Assembly: GCA_020161365.1 (NCBI GenBank)
Contig: JAIUNU010000017.1
Coordinates: 1 to 64,000, forward strand
Direction of reading: 5' to 3'
DNA from: Pseudomonadota bacterium
Lineage (GTDB): Bacteria > Pseudomonadota > Alphaproteobacteria > Caulobacterales > Caulobacteraceae
DNA length: 64,000 nucleotides
In this document: piece by piece, positions 26,646-34,657 of the stretch
How the letters are laid out: every line of letters begins with the position of its first letter
Numbering within the stretch: position 1 is the first letter of the stretch
The notes under the pieces: model-generated
Seen by the model: the letters and a program-made list of their open reading frames with translations, nothing else
Told to the model about the DNA's origin: nothing
Database searches by the model: none
Made by a program: the position numbers and the translations under genes

Positions 26646-27131
26646 CTATTTGGCCGCCGTCTGGTCGGGCGGGCAGTCGGCCGACAGGCGCTTGGCGGTC
26701 ATGGTTCCGGCGAGCGGCAGACCGTTGATCGTCTTCATATGGATGTTCAGCTTGAAGCTCTCGGGCGTGTAGCTGCCCTCGGCGTTGACCGGGGCGACGC
26801 GGTCCTTCTTGTCGGTCCACGAGCCCTTCAGCCGGATCTTGCCGTTCTGGACGATATTGGTCGTGTAGTCGCAGCGGTACTTCCGGGTGCAGATGCCGCG
26901 CGAGAACTGCTCGACATCGGCGGGCTTCAGGCAGCGGGTCTCTGTGCCGGCCGGGATCGGGCCGATCTTGTAGTCATATTCCCAGTGACCGGGGAGAATC
27001 GTCGTCTTCGCCGCAACTGGCGTCGCAACGCGACTCGCCACGCTCACCAGCGGCTGGGCCAGGCTGAATCCGGCCACGGCGACGCCGGCGGCGAGAGCCA
27101 GGGCGGAGGCGGCGAGGGTGGTGGAACGCAT
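26646..27131 (-). CDS. DUF3617-like exported protein
   Basis: 161 residues. A hydrophobic N-terminal segment (AASALALAAGVAVAGFSLA) is followed by PGHWEYDYKIGPIP, TRCLKPADVEQF, CTRKYRCDY and SADCPP. The PG-x-WE opening and the CL-x-P-x-D-V motif with several cysteines are typical of DUF3617, a periplasmic family in proteobacteria with no assigned function. Paired cysteines suggest disulfides. It diverges from rpmB with 265 bases between. Confidence 0.75.
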   Translation of the reverse strand: MRSTTLAASALALAAGVAVAGFSLAQPLVSVASRVATPVAAKTTILPGHWEYDYKIGPIPAGTETRCLKPADVEQFSRGICTRKYRCDYTTNIVQNGKIRLKGSWTDKKDRVAPVNAEGSYTPESFKLNIHMKTINGLPLAGTMTAKRLSADCPPDQTAAK

Positions 27132-27256
27132 GGGCGGGTCTCCTTCAGGCGACTTCTATATAAGGCGCCAGATGAACCGTGCTTGAAGGCGGCGCGGGCG
27201 GGTCAGGTTCCTTCGCAGCCGCAAAAGCCGACGGACCGGACAAGCCGAGACCAGCC

Positions 27257-27285
27257 TTGACTCAAGGGCGGGCCTTCGCCTATAT
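27257..27285 (+). promoter_or_regulatory. rpmB promoter (housekeeping type)
   Basis: TTGACT and CTATAT are separated by 17 bases, close to the vegetative sigma consensus, and lie 112 bases upstream of the rpmB start. The leader that follows is GC-rich. Confidence 0.6.
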
Positions 27286-27396
27286 CGCCCGCTCTCGCGC
27301 GGCGGACCCCAATCCGACTGCGTGCCCGAATTCATATCTTAGCGGGCCAGGCTCTTCTCAAGAGGGCGGGGCTTCGCCCAAGCCAAGGTAACCACC

Positions 27397-27696
27397 ATGT
27401 CGCGCCGTTGCGAACTTACCGGTATCGGTCCGATGGTCGGCCACAATGTGAGCCACTCGAACATCAAGACCAAGCGCCGCTTCCTGCCGGCCCTGTCGCC
27501 CGCCACGCTCCAGTCGGAGTCGCTGGGCCAGAGCTTCAAGCTGCGCATCAGCAACGCGGCCCTGCGCACGCTCGACTTCAAGGGCGGCCTGGACACCTTC
27601 CTGCTGGGCGCCAAGGACGAGCAGCTCTCGCCGCGCGCCCTGAAGATCAAGGCCCAGGTGAAGGCCAAGGCGAAGGCCGCCGCTCAGGCCGCCTAA
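27397..27696 (+). CDS. rpmB: 50S ribosomal protein L28
   Basis: 99 residues. MSRRCELTGIGPMVGHNVSHSNIKTKRRF is the L28 N-terminus of alphaproteobacteria, and the Lys/Ala-rich tail (KAKAKAAAQAA) is a common extension in this group. It is a structural protein of the large subunit near the E site. It is transcribed alone, with its own promoter and terminator. Confidence 0.97.
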   Translation: MSRRCELTGIGPMVGHNVSHSNIKTKRRFLPALSPATLQSESLGQSFKLRISNAALRTLDFKGGLDTFLLGAKDEQLSPRALKIKAQVKAKAKAAAQAA

Positions 27697-27730
27697 GGCT
27701 CAAGCCTCTCAAAGGCTGACGAGTTCAAAA

Positions 27731-27760
27731 GCCCGCCAGGAGCGATCCTGGCGGGCTTTT
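27731..27760 (+). terminator. rho-independent terminator of rpmB
   Basis: GCCCGCCAGGA and TCCTGGCGGGC form a perfect 11-bp stem around GCGA, followed by TTTT. It lies 35 bases after the rpmB stop. Confidence 0.9.
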
Positions 27761-27843
27761 CGTCGTGAGCGGCGTGAAGCGCGGCGGGAGCCGGACATAA
27801 AGCTCGCGCTTGCTGGACGGGCGTCCGACTAGGGCTGTTCAAG

Positions 27844-27981
27844 AGCCCCCTCCGTCTCGCTGCGTATCCGCAGCGATCCACCTCCCCCGCAAGCGGGGCA
27901 GGAGGGTGGGATCGTCCTTCTCACCCGTGAAACGGGGGAGGTGGCGCGGCGCCGATGGGCGACGTGACGGAGGGGGCGCTT
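27844..27981. repeat. family B-related repeat, right arm of an inverted pair
   Basis: This is the inverted counterpart of 26286-26422, running from GCCCCCTCCGTCTCGCTGCG to CGACGTGACGGAGGGGGCG. It sits just 3' of the TonB-dependent receptor stop on the minus strand. The two arms flank rpmB and the DUF3617 gene. Confidence 0.85.
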
Positions 27982-27992
27982 CAGTCCCGCCC

Positions 27993-29918
27993 TCAGAAAT
28001 CCATCGTCAGGAACAGCGCCGCCGCGCGGGGCGCGTTGACGTCGTAGGTTCCGCTGCTGACCACGCGCCAGTCGAAGGCGTTCGTCAGGTTGGTCACCTG
28101 CAGGCGCAGCAGGGCGGGCGTCTTGCCCATGTCGAAGCGATAGCGCAGGCCCGCGTCCCAGATCGTGGCGGCCGGGGTCGAGACGCGGTTCAGCTGGTCG
28201 GCGGTGCGGCGACCGTGGTGGTTGGCGGCGAAGGTCAGGGCCAAGCCCTCGACCGGCAGGGCCCATGTGCCGCTGAGCGTCAGGGTCCGGGCTGTCTGAC
28301 CCACCGGCTTGGGGCCAAGTCGGCCTTGCGCGACGGGCGCGCCAGTGACCCGGGGGCGCATCAGGACTGCGCCGGCCACGAGGTTCAGGCCCTCGATCGG
28401 CGAACCGGTCATGCTGACCTCCAGGCCCCGGTGACGGACCATGCCCATCTCGCGGAAGACATTGGCCTCGTCGGGCGCGAAATAGGGTTTGCGGACGTCG
28501 AAGCCGCCGGCGACCAGCCGCAGGTCGCCCGGAAGAACCCAGCGCACGCCCGCGTCCCACTGGTCGGTCATGATGGCCGGCAGGGCTTGGGTGCGGTTGG
28601 CGGCGCTGTCGGGGGCGACGCCGCTTTCCTCCAGTCCGCGCGTGACGCTGCCATAGAGGGCCAGCTGGCGCGTCAGGGTCCAGGAGGCGGCGGCGTTGTA
28701 GAGCCAGGCGCTGTCGCGAGTGAGGGCGGCCGCAGCGCCGGGGCGGCGCACGGTCTTGCGATAATCGGTGCGCTGCAGGCCCAGCATCAGCGAGCCGCGA
28801 CCACGCCAGCGCAGGTCGTAGGCCGCGCCGCCGGTCCACTGCTTGACCTCTTCTGCGGTGCGCGGGCCAAGCACAAAGGTCGGCGGCGGCGTGTCGACGC
28901 GATCCTCCAGCCGCACCTGACCGTAGGTCTGGGCGCCGCCCCCGCCGTACAGGCTGTCGCGAGCCCGGCCTCGCACCGAGACGTGCAGGCCGTGGGAAAA
29001 GTCGCCCTGCACAAAGGTTCGGCTGAGACGGGCCTCACCGCTGGTGGCGTTGCTGGTCTGTTGGGGATCGCGGCTGATCCGACGTGTCGCCCACCCGTCG
29101 GCGGTGATTCCGGTCAGGACGTGGGCGTAGTTGTCTCGGGTGTCGTTTTCCGAGCGGAAAAGGCCCAGCGAAAGGCCGAGCTCGGCGGGTAGCGGCGCCT
29201 GGACGACGATGCCGCTGTTGGTGGCGAGGCTGCGGATATCGGCCCAGCCGGGTCCGACATAGCGTCGACGCGCAACCTCGGGCGGCAGCACGCCCGGGCT
29301 GGCCACATAGATCGGCGCGGACTCGCGGTTCCAGGTGTCGACGCGACTCCAGAAGGGCATGATCTGGACGCCGGGAGCCGGCCGCCAGCGCGCCCCAAGG
29401 GCATAGGAGGCGTAGATAGCGTCGGCGCCGCTGCCATACTCGTCGTCGAAGCTGGCGACGCCGCCGAACAGGCTGAGGGTCTTGGAGACGGGAAGCTGAC
29501 CGTCGAGCTCCAGGCGACCGCCGCCCAGGGGGCCGTAACCCGCGAGCACGCTCAGGACCGGCTGATCGCCGGACGGCCGAATGCGGTAGTCCACGACCCC
29601 GGTCGGGGCAGGGAACAGGTAGTTCTGGGCCGCTAGGCCCACCCGCACCACGTTGCTGGCCACGAGGCGGTCGGTGAAACCGGCGGGGCGATCCACGTAA
29701 AGCCCCTCAAGCCGGATATTGCCAGCGGCGATCGGCGAGAAGCCCCGCACCTCACTGGCGCTGTAGAGACCCACGCGTTCGTTGCCGATGCTGGCGCCGA
29801 ACGCGTCTTCCGCCCCGGCCACGGCGTTATCGCCGACGCGCTGGGCCAGGGCTGCGCCCGGAACGGCGAAGGCGGAGGCCAGCATAAACGCCGTCAGGCG
29901 GCGGGAGGGGAAACGCAT
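27993..29918 (-). CDS. TonB-dependent receptor-like outer-membrane protein
   Basis: 641 residues with signal MRFPSRRLTAFMLASAFAVPGAALA. A short plug-like region (SEVRGFSPIAAGNIRLEGLYVDR) is followed by a barrel of many amphipathic strands and a C-terminal RAAALFLTMDF ending in Phe. It resembles siderophore-type TonB receptors, such as FyuA-like proteins in Caulobacter, but the plug is reduced and no clear TonB box is seen. It probably imports an iron chelate or other large ligand. The gene is monocistronic; the 247 bases upstream hold only promoter sequence and the terminator at 30098. Confidence 0.8.
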   Translation of the reverse strand: MRFPSRRLTAFMLASAFAVPGAALAQRVGDNAVAGAEDAFGASIGNERVGLYSASEVRGFSPIAAGNIRLEGLYVDRPAGFTDRLVASNVVRVGLAAQNYLFPAPTGVVDYRIRPSGDQPVLSVLAGYGPLGGGRLELDGQLPVSKTLSLFGGVASFDDEYGSGADAIYASYALGARWRPAPGVQIMPFWSRVDTWNRESAPIYVASPGVLPPEVARRRYVGPGWADIRSLATNSGIVVQAPLPAELGLSLGLFRSENDTRDNYAHVLTGITADGWATRRISRDPQQTSNATSGEARLSRTFVQGDFSHGLHVSVRGRARDSLYGGGGAQTYGQVRLEDRVDTPPPTFVLGPRTAEEVKQWTGGAAYDLRWRGRGSLMLGLQRTDYRKTVRRPGAAAALTRDSAWLYNAAASWTLTRQLALYGSVTRGLEESGVAPDSAANRTQALPAIMTDQWDAGVRWVLPGDLRLVAGGFDVRKPYFAPDEANVFREMGMVRHRGLEVSMTGSPIEGLNLVAGAVLMRPRVTGAPVAQGRLGPKPVGQTARTLTLSGTWALPVEGLALTFAANHHGRRTADQLNRVSTPAATIWDAGLRYRFDMGKTPALLRLQVTNLTNAFDWRVVSSGTYDVNAPRAAALFLTMDF

Positions 29919-30097
29919 GTCAAACGCACTCGCTGCGACAGGGGCGAGCGGTTCGCACGCGGCTGGGCGCGTGATCCTGAGGCCTCCCCCGGTCTGTTAT
30001 TCTGTAACAGGGGCAATGGGGCAATCGCCCGGGTTTGGCAAGGTGCGATGCGCGCCTCCGCGTTGCGCCAAGCCGCCAGGCTGAGAACAGGCAAAGC

Positions 30098-30131
30098 AAA
30101 ACCCGCCGCGACCTGTGCCGCGGCGGGTTTT
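30098..30131. terminator. bidirectional hairpin terminator
   Basis: AAAACCCGCCGCG and CGCGGCGGGTTTT form a 13-bp stem around an 8-base loop, with T-runs in both orientations. It follows the UrcA-like gene at 30166 on the minus strand. Confidence 0.85.
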
Positions 30132-30165
30132 GAAAGCTTGGTACTAACGCGAACTGAAGGGTCGC

Positions 30166-30465
30166 TTAGCGCGAGACGACAGCGCCAGCGAACGGGTTGG
30201 CCGTGTTATAAGCGCTCAGGGCCGGGCTGTTGATCTTCGCAACGGCGTCGTTGACCGAAGCGCGGATGCAGGCCGGATACAGGTAGCCGGCCAGGGCTTC
30301 GCCACGGACGTCCTTCCAGCAGACGGTCGAAGCCGCCTTGACGATTTCGGCGCGAACTTCGGCAGCCGGGCGACCGGCGACCTTGATGCGGACTTCTTGA
30401 GCCGAGGCCGGAACGGCGACCAGGGTGGCGATGGCCGAGGCGGCCAGAACGAACGAGCGGATCAT
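30166..30465 (-). CDS. small exported UrcA-like protein, paralogue 1
   Basis: 99 residues from the Met at 30465, giving a signal peptide (MIRSFVLAASAIATLVAVPASA) and a short mature domain with two cysteines (TVCW and PACI) and the helix IRASVNDAVAKINSPALSAYN. It has the same length and plan as the protein at 30731 and resembles UrcA-family proteins of Caulobacterales and Sphingomonadales, whose function is unknown. The upstream leader is shared with the paralogue. The ribosome site directly before the ATG is weak. Confidence 0.7.
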   Translation of the reverse strand: MIRSFVLAASAIATLVAVPASAQEVRIKVAGRPAAEVRAEIVKAASTVCWKDVRGEALAGYLYPACIRASVNDAVAKINSPALSAYNTANPFAGAVVSR

Positions 30466-30525
30466 GTCGAAGTGTCCAAAAAGGAGGTTGTGATCAACCC
30501 CCTCCAGACGCGTTCCTCTGACGGC
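30466..30525 (-). promoter_or_regulatory. conserved structured leader of UrcA-like paralogue 1
   Basis: Read on the minus strand, GGCCGTCAGAGGAACGCGTC is followed by GGA-GGG-GGTTG-ATCA-CAACC-TCC, a bulged hairpin, and then TTT and about 14 bases to the ATG. The CCTCCTTT part equals the anti-Shine-Dalgarno end of 16S rRNA and pairs with the leader's own GGAGG. The same block precedes the gene at 30731. A TTG-initiated frame of 11 codons spans the hairpin and ends in a TGA overlapping the urcA-like ATG. Confidence 0.6.
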
Positions 30526-30730
30526 CGGTCCCCGGTCTGTCGCCTGTTGGGCCGTCGCTGAGTCCATAGCAACGCTCTTTTGAGTGATCAACGATTATGT
30601 TGCGCTGCACGCGTTGAAATTTTGCGGCGCCGTTATCAGCGCAACTGTCCCCCCGGCGCGGCCGGGTGTGTGAGGCCGACCCGCGAGACGGAGTCCCGCT
30701 AGGCCAGCCTCATCAGCGATGGGCGGGCGC

Positions 30731-31030
30731 TCAGCGCGTCGCCAGCCGCATATAGGCGGCGCGGCCTTGCGCCTTGTTGTAGGCCCGCAGTTCGGCGTTC
30801 TTGGCGCGAACCACGGCGTCGCGGGTGACTTCGCGGATGCAGAACGGCGTCAGATCGCTCGCCTGCGGGTTCCCGGCTAGGTCTTCCTTGCAGAGCTGCT
30901 TGGCGGCGCTGACGATTTCGGCGTGGACGACCGGCGTGGCGCGGCCGCGAACCTTGACGGTGTTTTCGCCGGCGTTTGCGGCGGTGGCGGCCATCAAGGC
31001 GGTGATGGCGATAACAAGCAGACGGATCAT
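30731..31030 (-). CDS. small exported UrcA-like protein, paralogue 2
   Basis: 99 residues starting MIRLLVIAITALMAATAANA, a signal peptide, then a mature part with paired cysteines (QLCK and PFCIREV) and a Lys/Arg-rich helix ending YMRLATR. Cysteine spacing and length match paralogue 1, although the sequences have drifted, so the pair is an old tandem duplication. No function is known. Its leader carries the same conserved block as paralogue 1, separated from the start by a similar distance. Confidence 0.7.
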   Translation of the reverse strand: MIRLLVIAITALMAATAANAGENTVKVRGRATPVVHAEIVSAAKQLCKEDLAGNPQASDLTPFCIREVTRDAVVRAKNAELRAYNKAQGRAAYMRLATR

Positions 31031-31091
31031 GTGGGTGGTCCCGGAAAGGAGGTTGAGTGCAACCGCCTCCCGACGCGTTCCTCTGACGGCC
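31031..31091 (-). promoter_or_regulatory. conserved structured leader of UrcA-like paralogue 2
   Basis: Same layout as at 30466-30525: GGCCGTCAGAGGAACGCGTC, then GGA-GGC-GGTTG-CACT-CAACC-TCC and TTT before the ATG. The stem bases are identical between the two leaders, while the loop (ATCA or CACT) and the last bulge base differ. The 11-codon TTG frame with its TGA overlapping the ATG is also present. Confidence 0.6.
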
Positions 31092-31236
31092 CCCAGGATC
31101 TCGCCTCGTCGTCCGTCGCCGTCATTGGTGTATGACAACGTTGTCTGCCGCAAGTGCGAAGGTGCTCGCCTCACGAAAATGTTAGCGGTAACATATCGTT
31201 GCCAACGAAACCACTCTCCGGGCTAGCGCTCCGGGC

Positions 31237-32319
31237 TCAGCGCTTGCGGGTGGGTGACTTCTTGGCGGGCTTGGGCGGCAGGGCTGGCGGTAGCGGCGGC
31301 GGAGTCCAGTCAAAGGCCAGCAGCAGAGTGCGCTGGGTTTCGGCGCCGTTGTCGTCCGAAACCAGGTAAAGGCGCGTGCCGCCCGAGGGCGAACGGGTCA
31401 GGGCCACGCCCTCGATATTGTCGCGCGTCGTCGAACCTTCCAGCCGCAGGGTGGCCGAAACCCGCTGGCGTGCGGTGGGCACGGTGGGATCGGACACGAA
31501 GCGGACCATGGCCCGCCAGCCGCGGACGGGATCAAAGCCGCGATGCAGGGTCGCTACGGCCGGGCCGGCGAAAGGCGCGAAGCCTGAGAGACCCCAGGTG
31601 AAGTCGGGTCCGGATTGAGGCGGCAGCGACTTGCAATCGGCCGACAGCCTGCAAAGCCAGACCTCACCCTCCTCGCCGCCGACAATATAGGCGTCGGGTC
31701 CGGCGACAGGATAGGCGGCCAGGGCCTCCATGCCTTCGTTGTCGGGAAAGACCGTCGCGGGCTTGGGGGCGGGGCGGGGTGTTCCCCAGCCGCCATCAGG
31801 CTGGACAGGATAGAGCCAGATCCGGTGATCGCGCTCGAAGCTCACCAGGCGATCGCCGTTCGGCAGCACCGCCAGGCCCTCGGCGTCGGCCTGCTGCTTG
31901 CCTTGCAGGGGGCGTCCGTCGAGCCCAGGCAGGGGGCGCAGCTTGCCGTCGCTCACCCCTGCCAGACGTCCGTTCGCGTCCAACTGGATCCGCGCCTCGA
32001 ACAGGTCGCCGTCGTCGGTGATGGCCATCAGCTGGCCATCTGCGCCGACCGCCAGGTCCGACAGGCCATGCAGCCGCGTGGTGGTTGCGCTCGTCAACAC
32101 CAAGCCGCCGGCATAGGTGAAGCCGCCATCCAGCGTGGTCTTGGCCGGGTTGGCGGCGTCCAGCGCGACCGGCGTGGCCGTCACGGTGATCTCGGGGCCG
32201 ACCTTGACCGGCGCCGGCGGTGTGGCGACCACGGGAGGGCGACGGGGCGCGCACTGGGTGGCGAGGCCCCCCAGTCCGGCGACCATGCCCAGCACGAGCG
32301 CCGTACGCAGACCGATCAC
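31237..32319 (-). CDS. phytase-like/esterase-like exported protein
   Basis: 360 residues from a GTG overlapping the cobT stop (GTGA). A hydrophobic N-terminus with a Cys (GLGGLATQCAPRRPP) suggests export, perhaps as a lipoprotein, though the lipobox is poor. The body has repeated beta-propeller-like blocks (GLSDLAVGADGQLMAITDDGDLF, EGLAVLPNGDRLVSFERDHRIW, DNIEGVALT) as in the phytase-like family PF13449. No catalytic assignment is possible. Coupling to cobT is by position, with no obvious functional link. Confidence 0.75.
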   Translation of the reverse strand: MIGLRTALVLGMVAGLGGLATQCAPRRPPVVATPPAPVKVGPEITVTATPVALDAANPAKTTLDGGFTYAGGLVLTSATTTRLHGLSDLAVGADGQLMAITDDGDLFEARIQLDANGRLAGVSDGKLRPLPGLDGRPLQGKQQADAEGLAVLPNGDRLVSFERDHRIWLYPVQPDGGWGTPRPAPKPATVFPDNEGMEALAAYPVAGPDAYIVGGEEGEVWLCRLSADCKSLPPQSGPDFTWGLSGFAPFAGPAVATLHRGFDPVRGWRAMVRFVSDPTVPTARQRVSATLRLEGSTTRDNIEGVALTRSPSGGTRLYLVSDDNGAETQRTLLLAFDWTPPPLPPALPPKPAKKSPTRKR

Positions 32320-34244
32320 GCCGGGACCTTGCCGGTGGTCTTGGGCGCCTGCGGCGTCACGACGGGCGGCGGCGCCAGAAGACCGCGCGTGCGGGCGATC
32401 TGCCGGGGCTCTTCCTCGAAGAGCGCGGCCAGCTGCTCGACCAGAACGCCGCCCAGCTGCTCGACATCGACGATGGTGACGGCGCGGCGGTAGTAGCGCG
32501 TCACGTCGTGGCCGATGCCGATGGCGATCAGCTCGACGGGGCTCTTGCCCTCAATCTCGGCGATGACCTGGCGCAAGTGACGCTCCAGATAGTGGCCCGA
32601 ATTGACGCTGAGGGTGGAGTCGTCCACCGGCGCGCCGTCGGAGATCACCATCAGAATGCGGCGCTGTTCGGGCCGAGCGATGATCCGCTGGTGGGCCCAC
32701 ATCAGGGCCTCGCCGTCGATGTTCTCCTTCAGGAGCCCCTCGCGCATCATCAGGCCCAGGTTCTTGCGCGCGCGTCGCCATGGCGCGTCGGCGGCCTTGT
32801 AGATGATGTGGCGCAGGTCGTTCAGGCGGCCCGGCGCGGCGGGCTTGCCGGCCTTGATCCACTCGTCGCGGCTGGTTCCGCCCTTCCAGGCGCGGGTGGT
32901 GAAGCCCAGCACCTCGGTCTTGACCCCGCAGCGCTCCAGCGTGCGGGCCAGGATGTCGGCGCAGATCGCCGCCACCATGATCGGCCGCCCGCGCATCGAG
33001 CCGGAGTTGTCGATTAGCAGGGTCACGACCGTGTCGCGGAACTCCTGGTCTTCCTCCTGCTTGAACGACAGCGGCGCGGTGGGGTCGATGATCACCCGCG
33101 TCAGGCGGGCGACGTCCAGCATCCCTTCCTCAAGGTCGAAGGTCCAAGAGCGGTTCTGCTGGGCCAGCAGGCGGCGCTGCAGCTTGTTGGCCAGGCGCGA
33201 GACGACGCTGGAAAGCGCCGTCAGCTGCTGGTCCAGATAGGCCCGCAGGCGCGTCAGTTCCTCGGCGTCGCACAGGTCTTCAGCGTCGACCATCTCGTCG
33301 TGGGCCGTGGTGAAGATCTTGTACTGCGGTTCTCCGCCCTGACCGGCGCTGGTGTCTGGACGGGCCGGCTTGGCGCCGTCGCCCATCTCGGGGCTCTCGT
33401 CGGACTCCTCGGGCTCGCCTTCCTGGTCCGACTGGACCATCTCCTCGTCGCCGGCCTCGCTCTCGCGGTCGGTCGCCTCGCTCTCCTGCGGAGCCGAGCC
33501 TTCCTGCTGCTCGCCTTCGCCCTCGCCCTGATCCTCGTCGGAGTTTTCGGTAGGGGCGTCGTCCTCGCCGTCTTCCTCGTCGGCGCTTTCGGTGGCGTCG
33601 GCCATGTCCTCGGAGAGATCGAGGTCGCGCAGGATCTCGCGAGTCACCTTGGCGAAGGCTGCTTGGTCGTCGATGGCGGCAGCGAGGCGATCGAGGTCCT
33701 TGCCCGCCCGGGCCTCGATGTCGTTGCGCAGGATGTCGACCAGCGCCTTGGCGCCGTCGGGCGGGGCGTCGCCCGTCAGGCGCTCACGCACCATCAGGCC
33801 CAGGATCTCGGCCATTGGCGCGGACTGGCGGTCGGTGGCGACGGCGCGGGTCAGGCCCTGCTTCTCCAGGCGAGCTTCCAGCGCGGCGGTCAGGTTGGCG
33901 CGCACGCCGCCCAGGGCGTTGGCGCCGATCGCCTCCAGTCGCGCCTGCTCGATGGACTCAAAGGCGGCTTGGCCGTCCGGCGAGCTGGGCCGCGCGCGAG
34001 CGTGGGCGAGCGGGTCGTGGTGCGCCAGCCGCAGGGCCATCTGGTCGGCCAGGCCGCGGATGCGCGCGGCCTCCTTGCTGTTCAGGTCGCGAGGCGGGTG
34101 CGGCAGCACCGCCCGGTTCCCCAGGAGCTGGGGACCATCGCCCGAGAACACGACCTCGAGGTCCGGCGTCTCGGCGAGCGAGCGCGCAGCGTGCGCCAGG
34201 GCGCGCTTGAAGGGTTCGGTCGGGCTTTCGGGCTTGGAGGCCAT
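32316..34244 (-). CDS. cobT: cobaltochelatase subunit CobT
   Basis: 642 residues. The N-terminal helical part is followed by a very acidic stretch (about 225-300, many Glu/Asp/Gln/Ser) and a C-terminal von Willebrand A domain with the metal-site motif DNSGSM. This is the layout of CobT, which with CobS forms the ATPase ring that drives cobalt insertion by CobN in aerobic cobalamin synthesis. The Met at 34244 (MASKPES) is preferred over the one 12 codons earlier. CobS and CobN are not in the window. Confidence 0.93.
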   Translation of the reverse strand: MASKPESPTEPFKRALAHAARSLAETPDLEVVFSGDGPQLLGNRAVLPHPPRDLNSKEAARIRGLADQMALRLAHHDPLAHARARPSSPDGQAAFESIEQARLEAIGANALGGVRANLTAALEARLEKQGLTRAVATDRQSAPMAEILGLMVRERLTGDAPPDGAKALVDILRNDIEARAGKDLDRLAAAIDDQAAFAKVTREILRDLDLSEDMADATESADEEDGEDDAPTENSDEDQGEGEGEQQEGSAPQESEATDRESEAGDEEMVQSDQEGEPEESDESPEMGDGAKPARPDTSAGQGGEPQYKIFTTAHDEMVDAEDLCDAEELTRLRAYLDQQLTALSSVVSRLANKLQRRLLAQQNRSWTFDLEEGMLDVARLTRVIIDPTAPLSFKQEEDQEFRDTVVTLLIDNSGSMRGRPIMVAAICADILARTLERCGVKTEVLGFTTRAWKGGTSRDEWIKAGKPAAPGRLNDLRHIIYKAADAPWRRARKNLGLMMREGLLKENIDGEALMWAHQRIIARPEQRRILMVISDGAPVDDSTLSVNSGHYLERHLRQVIAEIEGKSPVELIAIGIGHDVTRYYRRAVTIVDVEQLGGVLVEQLAALFEEEPRQIARTRGLLAPPPVVTPQAPKTTGKVPA

Positions 34245-34280
34245 AGGGTTCGAGTTAAAGGCGCCGGGCGGGGAAAACAA

Positions 34281-34306
34281 GGAACGCCGCGCGCGGGAGC
34301 GACGTT
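34281..34306 (+). promoter_or_regulatory. sigma-T/EcfG general-stress promoter
   Basis: GGAAC is followed after exactly 17 bases by CGTT, an exact match to the consensus of the alphaproteobacterial general stress sigma factor (SigT in Caulobacter). It ends 45 bases before the DUF1328 start. Confidence 0.65.
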
Positions 34307-34351
34307 GATTTTCTGACCGCGCCTCGTGCGCGCTGCTGGAGGGAACTCAAT

Positions 34352-34534
34352 ATGCTCAAGTGGGCCATTATCCTCGCCGTCGTCGCCCTGATCGCCGGCG
34401 CGCTGGGCTTCACCGGCGTGGCGGGCGCGGCCGCCGGCGTCGCCAAGATCCTGTTCTTCCTCTTCCTGGTCGGCTTCGTACTGGTGCTGCTCCTTGGCGG
34501 CACACTGTTCAAGGCCGCGACGGGACCGAAGTAA
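34352..34534 (+). CDS. DUF1328 small membrane protein (YtjA-like)
   Basis: 60 residues. MLKWAIILAVVALIAGALGFTGVAGAAAGVAKILFFLFLVGF is the DUF1328 signature of two membrane helices around GFTGVAG. GGAGGGAAC gives a good ribosome site. With the EcfG-type promoter upstream it is probably a stress-induced inner-membrane peptide, as DUF1328 members often are. The stop is followed at once by a palindromic repeat. Confidence 0.92.
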   Translation: MLKWAIILAVVALIAGALGFTGVAGAAAGVAKILFFLFLVGFVLVLLLGGTLFKAATGPK

Positions 34535-34649
34535 AATCCTCCCCCTGAGGGGGAGGTGGCGCGAAGGGCCGGAGGGGGAAGCGGCAGGGTCCGCAGGACT
34601 TCCCCCTCCGTCCGCTGCGCGGACACCGCCCCCGCTGGGGGAGGATTTT
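34533..34649. repeat. family B palindromic repeat (full copy)
   Basis: About 117 bp, from AAAATCCTCCCCCTGAGGGG to CCCGCTGGGGGAGGATTTT, with inner arms GGCCGGAGGGGGAAG and CTTCCCCCTCCGTC. It starts within the stop codon of the DUF1328 gene and lies at the 3' end of the convergent DUF3089 gene. Confidence 0.9.
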
Positions 34650-34657
34650 CATGGACC

